Source of the DNA: Ligustrum vulgare
Taxonomy: Eukaryota > Streptophyta > Magnoliopsida > Lamiales > Oleaceae
Direction: 5' to 3'
Length of the DNA stretch: 64,000 nt
Assembly: GCA_963555705.1 (NCBI GenBank)
Contig: OY743173.1
Coordinates: 211,001 to 275,000, forward strand
In this document: piece by piece, positions 11,539-22,819 of the stretch
Layout: each line of letters opens with the position of its first letter
Position numbering within the stretch: position 1 is the first letter of the stretch
The notes under the pieces: generated by a model
Told to the model about the DNA's origin: nothing
The model's input: the letters and a program-made list of their open reading frames with translations, nothing else
Database searches by the model: none
Position numbers and translations under genes: made by a program

Positions 11539-13164
11539 TTAGTTGCATAACACCAGAATCTTACTGATTATTGTAACTTCACTTCTAATAACTATGCTAA
11601 ATTATTTAATGCTAAATTAATGGAAAACTTCTCAAAGACAATTCGCCAATTTGAAATAAAGAAAAAAGAAGACGAAGCCCACCAAGATGACAATTTTGTA
11701 ATAATCAAGAAGGAAATATTAAAATTTTTGTATAAATATAAAGGAAATTCAATTATCAAGAGCCAGAAGCATTCAAATTCACAAAACATACCTCCAGTAA
11801 GGGGAGAAGAGTCAGTTGAGTGTAGACCACATAATTTCCTTATTAACTTGTTTCAAGAAATTATACACGCTGATTTTAGATTAAAATTCAAAAAACAATA
11901 ATAAAAAGAAAATAGTTGAACGCAAAAACACATTCAATAAAGAATTGTTTAAACTCAAGTACGGATCAGTAGTTGTATATGTCAAGAACGATAAGAGCTA
12001 TAGAAAAAACATATATGACACAAGGGTGCAGAAATTTTTTAATCTTACCAGACAAAAACTATGGTTTCAGAGTCACGATTCGTCCCAAATCACCCTAGTG
12101 GACCTAAGACATGACGTGTGCTAATTATGGATGCCAGCTAGATAGCAGATTCACCACTAATACAATTTGACCTGTTTCTTACCGTAATAATTTCTAAAAA
12201 AAATTTGACAGAGTTTCTCTTATAACTTTAATTAAATCAACCTGAAAAGTAACAAACTCCCAAACAAAATATATATAATATCAATTGGGATCCACTTATC
12301 CCAAAATATGCATAAACAAAATAAAATGTAGCAACCTGTTCAGTGTCATTTACAAAAATAACTCGAACATGTATGAGCCCATCAAAAGGCCGACAAGTCC
12401 ATCAACTATGAAATGTCACATGTGATGCAATACATAAACAAAATATTCGACATGTGACCCATGAATAACAAGGACTTGTTTAATGAATGGAATCATACAA
12501 ACTACTAGGTCACATGGCTCTAGTTTTGTTCACTGTAGTATCTTCCAAAAGGCTGCTCAAAATACAATACGTCCTAAAATTGAAAAATGATAATATATGA
12601 GTTTACAAACTCAGTGAGTGGAGAGTTCGAAAATAAGTGTACTTTTCTCATTTATACATATATCCTGTAACTCTAATTTACTCGGTTATTACTATACAGA
12701 AATTTAAATTCTGATATTTACCTTCATTATTGAACGTACTGGAATCATAAAATTATTTATTCTTGATTCTAAATGATATAAGTCAAGCATAAGGATAATA
12801 AGTAATCTGATATCAATAAAAAAATCATAACTGTCATTTCACCATAATATAAGCTGAATTCTTCATTTGATAAATTGGATAAAATGAATTTTGTTATTCG
12901 AAATCTAAAATACTGAAGTCTATTATCTAAAATCTGAATAACTGAAGTAATACTGAAAATCACACCAAAATATACCCAATGAACAGCTTCATTCATGTAC
13001 AGAGTAATTTCATGTACAAGATAAAGTCATTCAAATCAGATAACTGATAAAATGAGTCTGATAATCTGGTCATACGTGCGTAGAGCTGCCCCAAAGGCTA
13101 AGCACCCTAGTACATGACCCAAAGCCTATATGTGTACAGGGTGGGTCACAAAGACCTCTGATAA
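11539..13164. other. No gene recognised; AT-rich degenerate DNA
   Basis: I see no supported gene here. A 93-codon frame at 11620-11901 (plus) is Lys/Asn-rich and resembles nothing I know. Around 12590-12620 the reverse strand has an 'actcactgagtttg' stretch like the middle of Tekay-type LTRs, so 12300-13340 may be a very old minus-strand LTR, but I cannot define ends. Confidence 0.4.
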
Positions 13165-13340
13165 TCTGGTCATGCACTGTTGAAACGAATTCACACCAGT
13201 GCCGAACGGGTAAAATAACATATCTAGACATACACTATGGAAATGGATTCACAACAATGTAGAGCAGGTAAAATCACCATATCTGGTCATACACTGTGGA
13301 AATGGATTCACATCGATGCAGAGTGGGTAAGATCACCTAG
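13165..13340. repeat. Three tandem repeats of about 59 bp
   Basis: Imperfect units starting at 13165, 13223 and 13282 with the core 'tctggtcatacactgtgg' followed by 'aaatggattcacatcgatg' and 'gggtaaaatcacc'. Similar short arrays occur in Tekay-type LTRs of this window, so an LTR origin is plausible. Confidence 0.7.
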
Positions 13341-13343
13341 GTA

Positions 13344-13990
13344 TTTTCTAGTGGTTTTTAAAGTAACTTTATAGAAATTGGAATATTTACTATGATGTAA
13401 TAATTGCCAAAACATGATTTAACTGAACTGGATTTATATTAAAATGTCTATTTATGAATGTAACGACCCGACTCCCTCGCTGGGGCCTTCTCCATGTCGT
13501 ACTCATGATCTTTCCACTCCCCCTGGTCCTCCTGGTCCTCAAGGACTGCCAGCCTCGTTTCCAGGAAGTGGATTTTTGCTTTCAATTGGTTTCGAACCTT
13601 GTACTTTGAGGACTAGGATGACCAGGAAAGATTGCCTGGGTACTTTCTAGTAGTTTTTAAAGTAACTTTACAGAAATTGGAATATTTACTATGATGTAAT
13701 AATTTCCAAAATATGATTTAACTGAACTGGATTTATATTAAGATGTCTATTTATGAATGTAACGACCCGGCTCCCTCGCTAGAGTCTTCTCCGTGTCGTA
13801 CTCATGATCTTTCCACTCCCCCCTGGTCATCCTGGTCCTCAAGGACTGCCAGCCTCGTTTCCAGGAAGTGGATTTTTGCCTTCCATGAATTTCGACCCTT
13901 GTACCTTGAGGACCAGGACGACCAGTGGGAGTGGAAAGATCATGAATACGACACGGAGAATGCCCCAGCGAGAGAGCTGGGTCCTTACAA
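13344..13990. repeat. 299-bp tandem duplication ending in a long foldback
   Basis: Two copies of a roughly 299-bp unit (compare 13444 with 13743, both starting atgtctatttatgaatgtaa). The second copy is completed by a reversed arm: 13757-13840 (gtaacgacccggctccctcg onward) pairs with about 13900-13984 (reading back from cttaca). Both arms continue through the 'catgatctttccactcc' and 'cctggtcctcaagg' segments, around a loop of roughly 55 bp. The element is flanked by atgaat on both sides (ending 13756; starting about 13990), consistent with a short foldback transposon. The frames here are not believable genes. Confidence 0.75.
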
Positions 13991-14320
13991 TGAATAACTA
14001 CTTTACTATAAAAATCATGTTTTATAACTCAACCAGCTAAAATAAGTAGCTTTTCAACTTATATAATTTACTAGAAGAACTGTAATAAATAATTATTTCA
14101 TATAAACCTTGGAATTAAAATAAATAAATAAAATACTTATTTTCTAAAAAATAAAGTTTTCCACTCACAAAGTTAGGAATTGTAGCTATGTTGTTTGGTA
14201 AGCTTTTCCTATTTCAATGTCACCTCCTCTTGAAATTGAAGAATACTTGGAGTAGAAGATGAAATTTGAGTAAAAATCTCTCTTTTTTTTCTTTATTCTT
14301 TTTTTTCCTACTGATTTTTC

Positions 14321-14322
<2 letters not shown>

Positions 14323-14416
<94 letters not shown>

Positions 14417-14420
14417 ATGT
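14323..14420. repeat. Compound (CT)n-(TA)n-(TG)n microsatellite
   Basis: About 20 CT units (from 14329) run into about 20 TA units (from about 14364), then a short GT tract. The frames on both strands (SLSLSL, IYIYIY) are pure repeat translation. Confidence 0.95.
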
Positions 14421-14519
14421 GTGTTGTGTGTTTTGTCCCCAAAATCCAAGTAAAAAAATATCTAATGTAAATTGCATTCTTGGTCCTTCCATTATATGTC
14501 CAAATAAATCCCTAACTAT

Positions 14520-15431
14520 CACTACAACAAAAAAAGTCTTTTGCAACATGAAAAATGCAACATTTGCTAATTCAATGTTGCTAAAAGGTCTGTCACAACA
14601 TTTTGTAATTGAATGTTGCCTTTGGTATCAATATTTGAGATTTATCCCCTTTTGCAACGTTTAAAGATTGTTGCGAGAAATTAAAATTTTTGCAACACTC
14701 AAATTAAACTTTTGCAGTATTTTACAATTGCTGCAAAAGGACCTTTTGCATCGTTTAAAAAACTTTTCCAAATCCTAAACAATTGCTACATTTACTAAAT
14801 GTTGCAATATCTAATCTATTGCAATGTTTTAAAACGTTGCAAAATCTTAGAAATTGCAACTTTTTTTGCAACTTTTTCTAAACGTTGCAATTTTCTAAGA
14901 TTTTGCAAAGTTTTTTAAATGTTGCAAAAGCAAGTTCGAGGGCTAATTTCACATTATTTAAACATGAGTTACTAAATTGAAAATGTTATAAAACTTAAAC
15001 TTAAGGTTTTGATCAACCACGGGATATCTCGTGGCTTATCCCATGGGATATCCACGTGGTTGATTAACCACAATTATTTATTTATTTATTTTTACCCACT
15101 TTTTTTCTTTGTTCTTTATTGTCTTTCTGTTTCCGTTCTTTTTTTTTCTAATTAAACCTCTTTGTGGATGTTAAATATTTTCTATTTAATTTTACTAAAT
15201 TGGTCGTGGTTTGATCGTTATGTTGTTGTCGTAAATTACAAATAATGAATCACGTGATTTAATAGACGAAATTTCACTTGAATTGAGAAAAGTTTACTGT
15301 TTACATTACAACATTGCAAAATTAAATCACATGCGTAAAGTTTTTTTTTTTCATGACAGCACTTTCCAAACGTTGCAAAAGCCTTTTGAAAACATTTTTT
15401 GAATATTGGAAATGCAGTTTTTGTTGTAGTG
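14520..15431. mobile_element. Non-autonomous CACTA element
   Basis: A 912-bp element with terminal inverted repeats CACTACAACAAAAA at both ends and a 3-bp target duplication TAT (14517-14519 and 15432-15434), the classic CACTA (En/Spm) signature. Subterminal regions hold many copies of TTGCAAC / GTTGCAA and relatives in both orientations (14540-14930, 15310-15420), the usual kind of transposase-binding array. The centre has a palindrome cluster around 15016-15070 (ccacgggatatctcgtgg). No transposase. Confidence 0.9.
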
Positions 15432-15434
15432 TAT

Positions 15435-16000
15435 AAATAATAATAAGTTAAACCCTTAACTAATAATAAAATGTAAATGATCCCCAAAAATTCTACTAAA
15501 TTAAATTAGTCCCAACTTTGACAAAATTGGTCAAATAAATGTTGACTTGACTAAATAAATATTTGAATTTCCAAATTAGAAGTGGGTTGTAACATTCAGG
15601 GTTGGGTCAAGGTGATACAACGTATCTGGTGTTTTCATGCCTGGCATTTTGATTATCCAGCGACAAGTATGCCATCTCAGATGAGGCAGAATTTCAACCT
15701 GATTCGTGAGGAAGAGAAGTGCCACACGGTTCTAGTTGCCTATAGATCTAGCGTTGTTTAAGTTTCTAGGGCTCTCGTCGTCGATACGGGTGACCTCCAG
15801 ATCGAAAGAAATGGGAAGATTTGACATTGATAGAGCAAACGTGAGTGACCTCCAGACCGAAGGGAATTGGAAGATTTGACGGCGATGATGGGAACATGTG
15901 GTGTAGATTTTTTTCAACTGTTTTTGCTATGGTTTAGTTTTGACACTTTGTTTATTGAGGAGGAGCTAGTGAAATGGGTTAAGAAAAGGTTATATTTGAT

Positions 16001-16005
<5 letters not shown>
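15435..16005. other. No gene recognised
   Basis: Low-copy-looking sequence. A plus-strand stretch at 15600-15760 is free of stops over about 50 codons (WCFHAWHFDYPATSMPSQ) and could be a gene scrap, but I do not recognise it. A pair of near-identical 20-mers, 'gtgacctccagatcgaa' / 'gtgacctccagaccgaa', lies at 15788 and 15843. Confidence 0.3.
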
Positions 16006-16049
<44 letters not shown>

Positions 16050-16066
16050 AGGGAGAGGGAGAGGGA

Positions 16067-16114
<48 letters not shown>

Positions 16115-16130
16115 GTGAGTGAGTGAGTGT
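16006..16130. repeat. Compound GT/GA/GGGAGA/GTGA microsatellite
   Basis: Runs of (GT), (GA), (GGGAGA) with about six units, (GA) and (GTGA) with about four units. The reverse-strand SLSLSL frames are repeat translation only. Confidence 0.95.
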
Positions 16131-17129
16131 GAGGTCAAATTTCTCTAACCAAAAGATTTTCCTGATGCACACTTTTAATGTAGTGTAGATGTAGAAGATA
16201 AATAGACGTAGATATCTACATGAATGTAAACCATCAATAATTTGGTAAAAGGAATTAAATCAAGTTATAAGATTTCCATGATTAATAGAATAGACAATGG
16301 TTAGTGATAAGGAAATAAGAATTTTCATAGAAGAACGACGCTCCTTTTCTTGAAATCAAAGTTCATTTATAAGAACTAGTAGTAAGCACGTGCATTGCAC
16401 GACTTATGTATAGGATGACTGATATGCGTAATGTTTTTTAAGTACTAATCTATATCTATATCTATATCTATATCTATATATCTATATAATCTATAAAAGC
16501 AACTGAGTTTTGGCGGGAAAACTTAGCTTTTATTGTGTTCACACTACTTCTACTTCCGATCAATGATGGAATGAGGCTTAATTGTAGAGAATTTTTACGA
16601 ATTTTTTTTTTTACTTATTTATCTTTGGTTAGTTGTATTTAAACCTCTCTTTTCATAAAATTATTCTGATCTTTTAATATTTTGAATCTTATAAATAAGT
16701 ATTTGCCTTCATTCATACAAATTCAATGTAAAATTTTCATTTCAAAATTATATCGAAGTTATATTACACATCTAATACTAAATAAATCATATCGTATAAA
16801 ACTTTTTATACATAATCTTACTTCTTAGTTATTTAGTACATCTAAAAATTCAATACCTTTGTATTGCGTTTTATTAAACTAATTATTATTTTTATAGAAA
16901 GTTATATTTAATATATAAATAATTTTTTATAATGTTTGTGATGTTTTATTGATCTTAATCTTGTGGCTGAATAATTTTTTTCAATCATACAAATCCAATA
17001 TCGAATTTTCATTTACATTTATATCGAATATTTAATCAAGTTATATTAAATTTTGTTATAAAAAAAATTATACTTTTAAGTTCTTTGTTACATATACATA
17101 ATAACGTTCTTTTCTATATTAGATTATTT

Positions 17130-17645
17130 ATAGATTATTTTTCAAAGCGAGCTTAAAGACACATATTCGAGTTGAAATTAGCTCAATAATAGTATTCAGT
17201 TTCTAATTGAGTGCTTTATTGTGAATCAATTCATGTTGACAAACGAACTAATTATATAGGAACAAACATTTAAATTTTTCTTAAATAAACTGTAGCTAGT
17301 TCTTAAATTAAAAATTTTATTTTAAGAAAATGTCTTGGATGATGATTATAAAATGTAGGAGCAAGAATTATTTCCAAATGGTTGTGGATTTGAACAAATT
17401 AATCTTTGATTCCATAATTTTTATTTGTTGACAATAAAAAGTGTTGCATTTTTTTAATTAAATTGAACGTTTGCCTTTATTTTTATTTTTTAAAATTTTT
17501 AAAAATTTGGCAGGTTGGCTGTTTGAAACCGCATTTTTGATAATTGAAACTTAAACCAAACCTTTTAAGGCGGTTTGGAATTTTCTCAAACCAAACTATT
17601 TGTTGCTGTTTAGTTCGATTTCGCGATTTATTTGATCATCCCTAC
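17130..17645. mobile_element. Truncated hAT MITE shared with the sister Helitron
   Basis: The reverse complement matches the left three-quarters of the MITE at 9796-10470 (for example 'aaccgccttaa' and 'gagcttaaagacacatatt' blocks) and ends at 'catccctactttgttg', the same insertion point in the Helitron. The far end and adjoining Helitron DNA are deleted. Confidence 0.75.
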
Positions 17646-18640
17646 TTTGTTGTATGCAAGGGAAAGTGAAAATTCCTCTTATAGAAGATCATCCTCTTAT
17701 TTTGAAAGATTTGTTATATAGCAGGGACGAGAGGATTAAGAATTTTGTTGCGAACATTCAGAAATATAATATGATTTTTTCGTTCACTTCTTTAGGGGGA
17801 ATAGATAATGGGCTGATTGATGGTAGAGGGCCTCCCGTCTTCAGATTACACGATCAAAATTTTCATAACATTGGGAGTCTATTGCCTGATGACTGTTCAG
17901 TTTTGCAATTTGCTTAGCTTTACATTGTTGACAATGCAAATGAGGTTGAAAGCAGAAAAAGGGTCATGGGTACTAAATATTACTTATATATTTATATTGT
18001 TTACGAATAATTTTGTTGTGATAGTCTAAAATTTAATTTATGTCTTTTAATGTCCCCCGGTAGGAGTGAATCATCCTATTCAATGTTGCACGATTGTATA
18101 GTTTCTGATTTGAAGGATATACTAGACAAATACAACAAATTTGTAAGACAGTTTAGGTATGTTAGAGAAAAGATGATTGAGGAAAAAACATCAAATGTAA
18201 GACTCATACTTATTGGTCGACGGACGATCGATAATAGGCGATATGATTTGCCTATTGTCGGTGAATTTGTCATATTCATTGTCGGTGGATTTTGATACAC
18301 AACCTGGACACATGAATATCATTATTGCATCACGTGGTGGACCGTTGCAGCTGATAAGCGAAGTGCATCCTCTTTACTTGCCTTGGCAGTATCCATTACT
18401 CTTTCTGAGAAATATTATACAGGGATAATGCAATGAAACAAGGTTGATAGTTACAAAACTTGGCCACCATGTTCTAAAAGGTCAAATTCTTTCGACTGCA
18501 ATGCAGGACACAAGTTCTTTATTCCAAGGACGTCGTTGAGCCTTTCTGATTCTAGGATACCTATTAGATTTCAAAGAAGACAATTTCCATTAATGGTGTC
18601 CTATGGCATGACTATCAATAAGAGTTAGGACAAGCACTGC
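17646..18640 (+). pseudogene. Helitron RepHel fragments (Rep N-terminus plus helicase C-terminus)
   Basis: Three consecutive pieces. 17654-17917 encodes the Helitron-like N domain (NIQKYNMIFSFTSLGG, GRGPPVFRLHDQNFHNIGSL). 18050-18295 continues it (VRLILIGRRTIDNRRYDLP). 18288-18640 reads the helicase C-terminus (DTQPGHMNIIIASRGGP; then ISIRFQRRQFPLMVSYGMTINKS in broken frames). Frameshifts, stops and a missing middle make it non-functional. Confidence 0.75.
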
Positions 18641-19079
18641 CGCGTGTGGGATATCTTCTTAAACGGCTGATATTTACACATGGAAAACTTTATATTTCGA
18701 TTTCTAGGGTGAAAAATCGTTCCGGATTAAAGATCTTGATTTGTGATATGAATGGAAGACCAACAAAATCAACAAACAATGTTGTGTATAAAGAAATATT
18801 CTAAAATTTGTAGTCATATGAAACCAATAAATGATGATCTTATCTCTTATTTGTGAAATTTATTTATTTTATCTAAATGATTCATCTAATTTCACATTGA
18901 ATTATCTTTATCCAGATGTTTCTTCCTGTGCATTGCACGGATGATTCACTAGTACTATTTTTAAAAGTAGTTAAGGTATTAAATATTATTAAAAAAAAAT
19001 TAAATTGTTAAAAAAGTTATATATGAATAAATTTTTTAAAAAAATTACGTATATAATGTGAATTTTGAATACACCAAAT

Positions 19080-19595
19080 TTTTTTTTTGATTTTACCAGA
19101 CTATAATAGTTTCTGTTGAAATTTCGCTAGAAATTGTTATATATAGTTGACCATGAAAATACATATTCACGAATGTATATTCCAACAGTAAGTATTATTT
19201 ATTCTTAAGCCTTATTAATAGTCATTGAAAAGTATAGATATATTGAAAATTGTCTTGAATTTAAATTAATTAATATAGTCCATTATTTACTAAAATTAAT
19301 AGGATACGTGAAAGAAAAACTTATTTTTCAACATGTTATCCAATGATTATTTTTGCATGAATTATATGTCTTTTAAAATCATGATAAATCATTCATATCT
19401 CATTGCAAAGATCGTTGAATGAGTCTAGATTCCTTAAGAGTATTATTGGAGAATTTATTTTCAAGATTAACTTGTTTGGTGGGATACCCTTTAGCAAAAA
19501 TGTATTTAGCAACTCCTCTTTGTTAAATTAGTTTGTATTATCTATTACTTCATCAAAGCTGACAAATTCTACCCTTTCTACATGAAATAACTCAA
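19080..19595 (-). pseudogene. PIF1-like helicase remnant of the outer Helitron
   Basis: On the minus strand: a 'VSFDEVIDNTN' scrap (about 19560-19525), then INSPIILLRNLDSFNDLCNE (about 19465-19405), then an MTINKA-like motif followed by TVGIYIREYVF (about 19240-19150). These are in the order of a Helitron PIF1 helicase C-terminus, with several stops. It is cut at 19595 by the LTR element. Direction agrees with the outer Helitron. Confidence 0.7.
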
Positions 19596-19599
19596 TTAG

Positions 19600-20425
19600 T
19601 GATGAGATTCGAAGCGCGGAATAAACGCCGGAAAGTTCCGAACTCAGGTTGTGGTTGGACGGATGAATCATGACCCGATATTCACGACGCGATGGCTCGA
19701 CGATGCGGAATAAAAAACCACGACTTTCGAAACACCACAAGGATTTGCCCAATCTCCTTGATAAGTCTCTGATTTGAACGCCACAAATATTCTAGCAAAT
19801 ATTTGATAAGTTCTGGATGAACGCCAAAAGATAATCAATCTTGATAAGTTTGGATTTGTAATGTGAATTCACACATTAAACAATTGAAAACATTCAATCT
19901 CTTTTATTTAATCATCAAAGTCTTAATTTACAATGAATCAAAAAGGCGTATAAATAAGCAAAATAAAACCCTAATCGCTAATTTACTAAAAATAGAATTC
20001 TAACTAACCTAAAATAGCTAAAAACTGATAAGGAAATAAACTAATGAAAAATCCTTAAATTCCATCAGCGGCGCACGTTCAGAAGCAGTCTTACGGCCAT
20101 GAGTATCTTCATTTACGGCCGTAAATTGTGTAACTGAAATATGTTACGGCCGTGAGGATTTTGGCTATGGTTGTAAGTCTTTTTTTATCCGGTTATGAAT
20201 TAGGCAGAGAATAGGTTACGGCTGTGATCCTTGACATTACGGCCGTGATCTTCAAAAGTTACGGTCGTGACCAATCCACGGCCGTGATTCAATTTTCGGT
20301 TCTTTTCGATACGGTTTGATCTTCAAAGCTCGTCGAACCTGCTGAATTCTTGTTTTGGCTTGAATATTTAAATTTTCCTGTCAAGCCTGCTATGACTCCT
20401 ATTGTCGAGGGTCCGGATCACATCA
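19600..20425 (-). mobile_element. LTR A of small non-autonomous element (3' LTR, minus)
   Basis: An 826-bp LTR, minus strand starting TGATGTGATCCGG (20425) and ending at 19600 (..CTCATCA-like), preceded on that strand by a polypurine tract (20426-20440). It is nearly identical to 21846-22671. Contains a cluster of about eight 'ttacggccgtga' near-palindromes (20090-20290). Confidence 0.85.
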
Positions 20426-20447
20426 TACCCTCCTTCTTTAGGATGAT

Positions 20448-21407
20448 TCATCCCGAATCATAGCTTTGTTCCTGGTGTTTCACTTCACCTCCTGGATCAA
20501 ACGGAAAATTTCTGCTTCCATGCCATGAGTTCAATAAATTGGAATCCTTTGATTTGCTAACACGGAAGAAATGGAGCTTGAACTCCATTTTCCATTCGTA
20601 GTGTGGTTGAAGCTTCCAATCATAATTAACCTGCAAAAAAGATTTAAACAAAATGGGGAGGGACATGTTAGCTTCATGAGGTACAAGGTATGGATCCTTG
20701 TATTCATGACAAACCACCACCAACTCCACTTCTTGAACCACGAGGCTCTTCTCTTCGCCTTGTTCTCCTTTTGCAACTTCTTGCTCGCTTTTTTTATCTT
20801 CTAACTCAACCACATCTCCAACCACCACATTTGAATCACCATGTTCATGTACTATCTCATCACTACCAAATTGTGGATCTTCCAATTCAAAGCTCAAAAT
20901 TTGAACTTCTACCCCAACTTCTAATTCCTCATCATATTTTGGAGTTTGTTCACATAACTCCATGTTTTCAACTCCTACCACAAAGTTCGGGGTCTCTTCA
21001 ACTACTTCTAATTCATGCCTCAAGCCTCCCTCCTTCTTTTCAACTTTCATATCCCGAGGCTCAACATGATTTTCACTCTCTTCTAACCATCTAATTACCG
21101 CCTTTCGTTTCTCCTCCTTCCTTTGTAATTTAGCCAAATATTTTCTTTCTGTCTCCCGTTCACACCTCAATCTTTCCTCATAAATTTCTTTTTGAATTTT
21201 CAAAATTGCTTTTGGATCAATCTCAGCTCCTCTCTTAACCCCGATTCCATCCCTAGGTTTAGGATCACGCCTATAATCACTACGATTTGCTTGAGATCGC
21301 CCCTTTTTCAATTTCCCTTCCCTTTCATCTAATTTATCCAACCTAACCAAAGCCTCATTCAAAAATCTCCACATACGTTCTTTGGCGTTTTCATGGGAAT
21401 TGGACAT
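20448..21407 (-). CDS. Internal ORF of small non-autonomous LTR element (unknown)
   Basis: A 319-codon minus-strand frame, starting at the ATG for MSNSHENAKERMWRFLNEAL; an upstream ATG at 21479 would add a 24-residue hydrophobic leader that I think is only 5' leader sequence. The N-terminal third is strongly basic and charged (coiled-coil-like, KIQKEIYEERLRCERETERK around residues 90-110), the middle is very acidic and valine-rich, and the end is ordinary. No zinc knuckle, protease, reverse transcriptase or integrase. It fills the space between primer-binding site and polypurine tract, so it may be a gag-like or novel element protein; function unknown. The stop is 7 bp before the polypurine region. 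Confidence 0.6.
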   Translation of the reverse strand: MSNSHENAKERMWRFLNEALVRLDKLDEREGKLKKGRSQANRSDYRRDPKPRDGIGVKRGAEIDPKAILKIQKEIYEERLRCERETERKYLAKLQRKEEKRKAVIRWLEESENHVEPRDMKVEKKEGGLRHELEVVEETPNFVVGVENMELCEQTPKYDEELEVGVEVQILSFELEDPQFGSDEIVHEHGDSNVVVGDVVELEDKKSEQEVAKGEQGEEKSLVVQEVELVVVCHEYKDPYLVPHEANMSLPILFKSFLQVNYDWKLQPHYEWKMEFKLHFFRVSKSKDSNLLNSWHGSRNFPFDPGGEVKHQEQSYDSG

Positions 21408-21831
21408 TGTAAAATTTATGTGGAAGGATACAGAAAAAGAATAAAAAAAAAAATGAAAACAAAGGATCAAGAAATTCAAGAAAGTGGTTCTTGAATGGAC
21501 TCTTTTTTTTATTTTTTATTTTTTTGAATTTTAGGATGAATTTTCGGAATAAATAAAATAATAAAAAAAAATAATTTTTTTTTTTTTTATAAATCCGAAA
21601 ATTCGACAACGAACCCGACAAAAAAAAACAGAACTTAATCCGGATAATAATTAAGCAAAACAAACACTTTTGAATTTTGTTGGATTTTTATATGGATCAA
21701 ACAAAGAAAACATTTACTGCCACGAAGAACAAGAAAAGAAAGACTCAACAACAAGATATGGATGATTTTTATGGGACTCGATAATAAACATAAAAATCAA
21801 ACTGGATAGAAAAACCCGAATTCAGAGTCCA

Positions 21832-21843
21832 GCTCTGATACCA
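21832..21843 (-). promoter_or_regulatory. Primer-binding site of small LTR element
   Basis: Minus strand TGGTATCAGAGC, two bases inside the LTR end at 21846. Confidence 0.9.
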
Positions 21844-21845
21844 GA

Positions 21846-22671
21846 TGATGAGGTTCGAAGGGCGGAAGAAACGCCGAAAAGTTCCGAACTCAGGTTGTGG
21901 TTGGACGGATGAATCATGACCCGATATTCACGACGCGATGGCTCGACGATGCGGAATAAAGAACCACGACTTTCGAAACGCCACAAGGATTTGCCAAATC
22001 TCCTTGATAAATCTCTGATTTGAACGCCACAAATATTCTAGCAAATATTTGATAAGTTCTGGATGAACGCCACAAGATAATCAATCTTGATAAGTTTGGA
22101 TTTGTAATGTGAATCCACACATTAAACAATTGAAAAACATTCAATCTCTTTTATTTAATCATCAAAGTCTTAATTTACAATCAATCAAAAAGGCGTATAA
22201 ATAAGCAAAATAAAACTCTAGTCGCTAATTTACTCAAAATAGAATTCTAACTAACCTAAAATAGCTAAAAACTGATAAGGAAATAAAATATTACGAAATC
22301 TTTAAATTCCACAGCGGCGCACGTCCAGAAGCTGTCTTACGGCCGTGAGTATCTTCATTTACGGCCGTAAATTGTGTAACTGAAATATGTTACGGCCGTG
22401 AGGATTTTGGCTACGGTCGTAAGTCTTTTTTTATTCGGTTATGAATTAGGCAGAGAATAGGTTACGGCCGTGATCCTTGACATTACGGCCGTGATCTTCA
22501 AAAATTACGGTCGTGACCAATCCACGGCCGTGATTCAATTTTCGGTTCTTTTCGATACGGTTTGATCTTCAAAGCTCGTCGAACCTGCTGAATTCTTGTT
22601 TTGGCTTGAATATTTAAATTTTCCCGTCAAGCCTGCTATGACTCCTATTGTCGAGGGTCCGGATCACATCA
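21846..22671 (-). mobile_element. LTR B of small non-autonomous element (5' LTR, minus)
   Basis: Same length (826 bp) as LTR A and differs by few substitutions. The primer-binding site follows it on the left, as for a 5' LTR. Confidence 0.85.
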
Positions 22672-22819
22672 TACCCTCCTTCTTTAGGATGATTCGTCCT
22701 GAATTATAGCTTTGTTCCTGGTGTTTCACTTCACCTCCTGGATCAAACGGAAAATTTCTGCTTCCATGTCATGAGTTCAATAAATTGGAATCCTTTGATT
22801 TGCTAACACGGAAGAAATG
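22672..22819 (-). mobile_element. Extra 3' internal fragment beyond LTR B
   Basis: 148 bp that duplicate 20426-20573 (polypurine tract plus the end of the internal ORF) on the outer side of the 5' LTR, then stop abruptly at 22819. This means the array was once internal-LTR-internal-LTR and was truncated. Confidence 0.8.

Larger units (their letters stand above)
16449..18953 (+). mobile_element. Helitron (plus strand), internally deleted
   Basis: Starts TCTATATCTATATC after an A (16448), soon followed by tataaaagcaactgag, the usual plant Helitron 5' block. Ends with hairpin ctgtgcattgcacgg (18926-18940) and CTAGT at 18949-18953. It is the same family as 8497-11538 and carries the same Rep and helicase pieces and part of the same hAT insertion. 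The AT-rich 16500-17120 is non-coding. Confidence 0.85.

Noticed and set aside
14220..14664. Frames of 109 and 132 codons on both strands
   Set aside because: They are translations of a CT/TA microsatellite and CACTA end, with no independent coding signal.
15914..16172. SLSLSL/PLPLPL frames
   Set aside because: Pure microsatellite translation.
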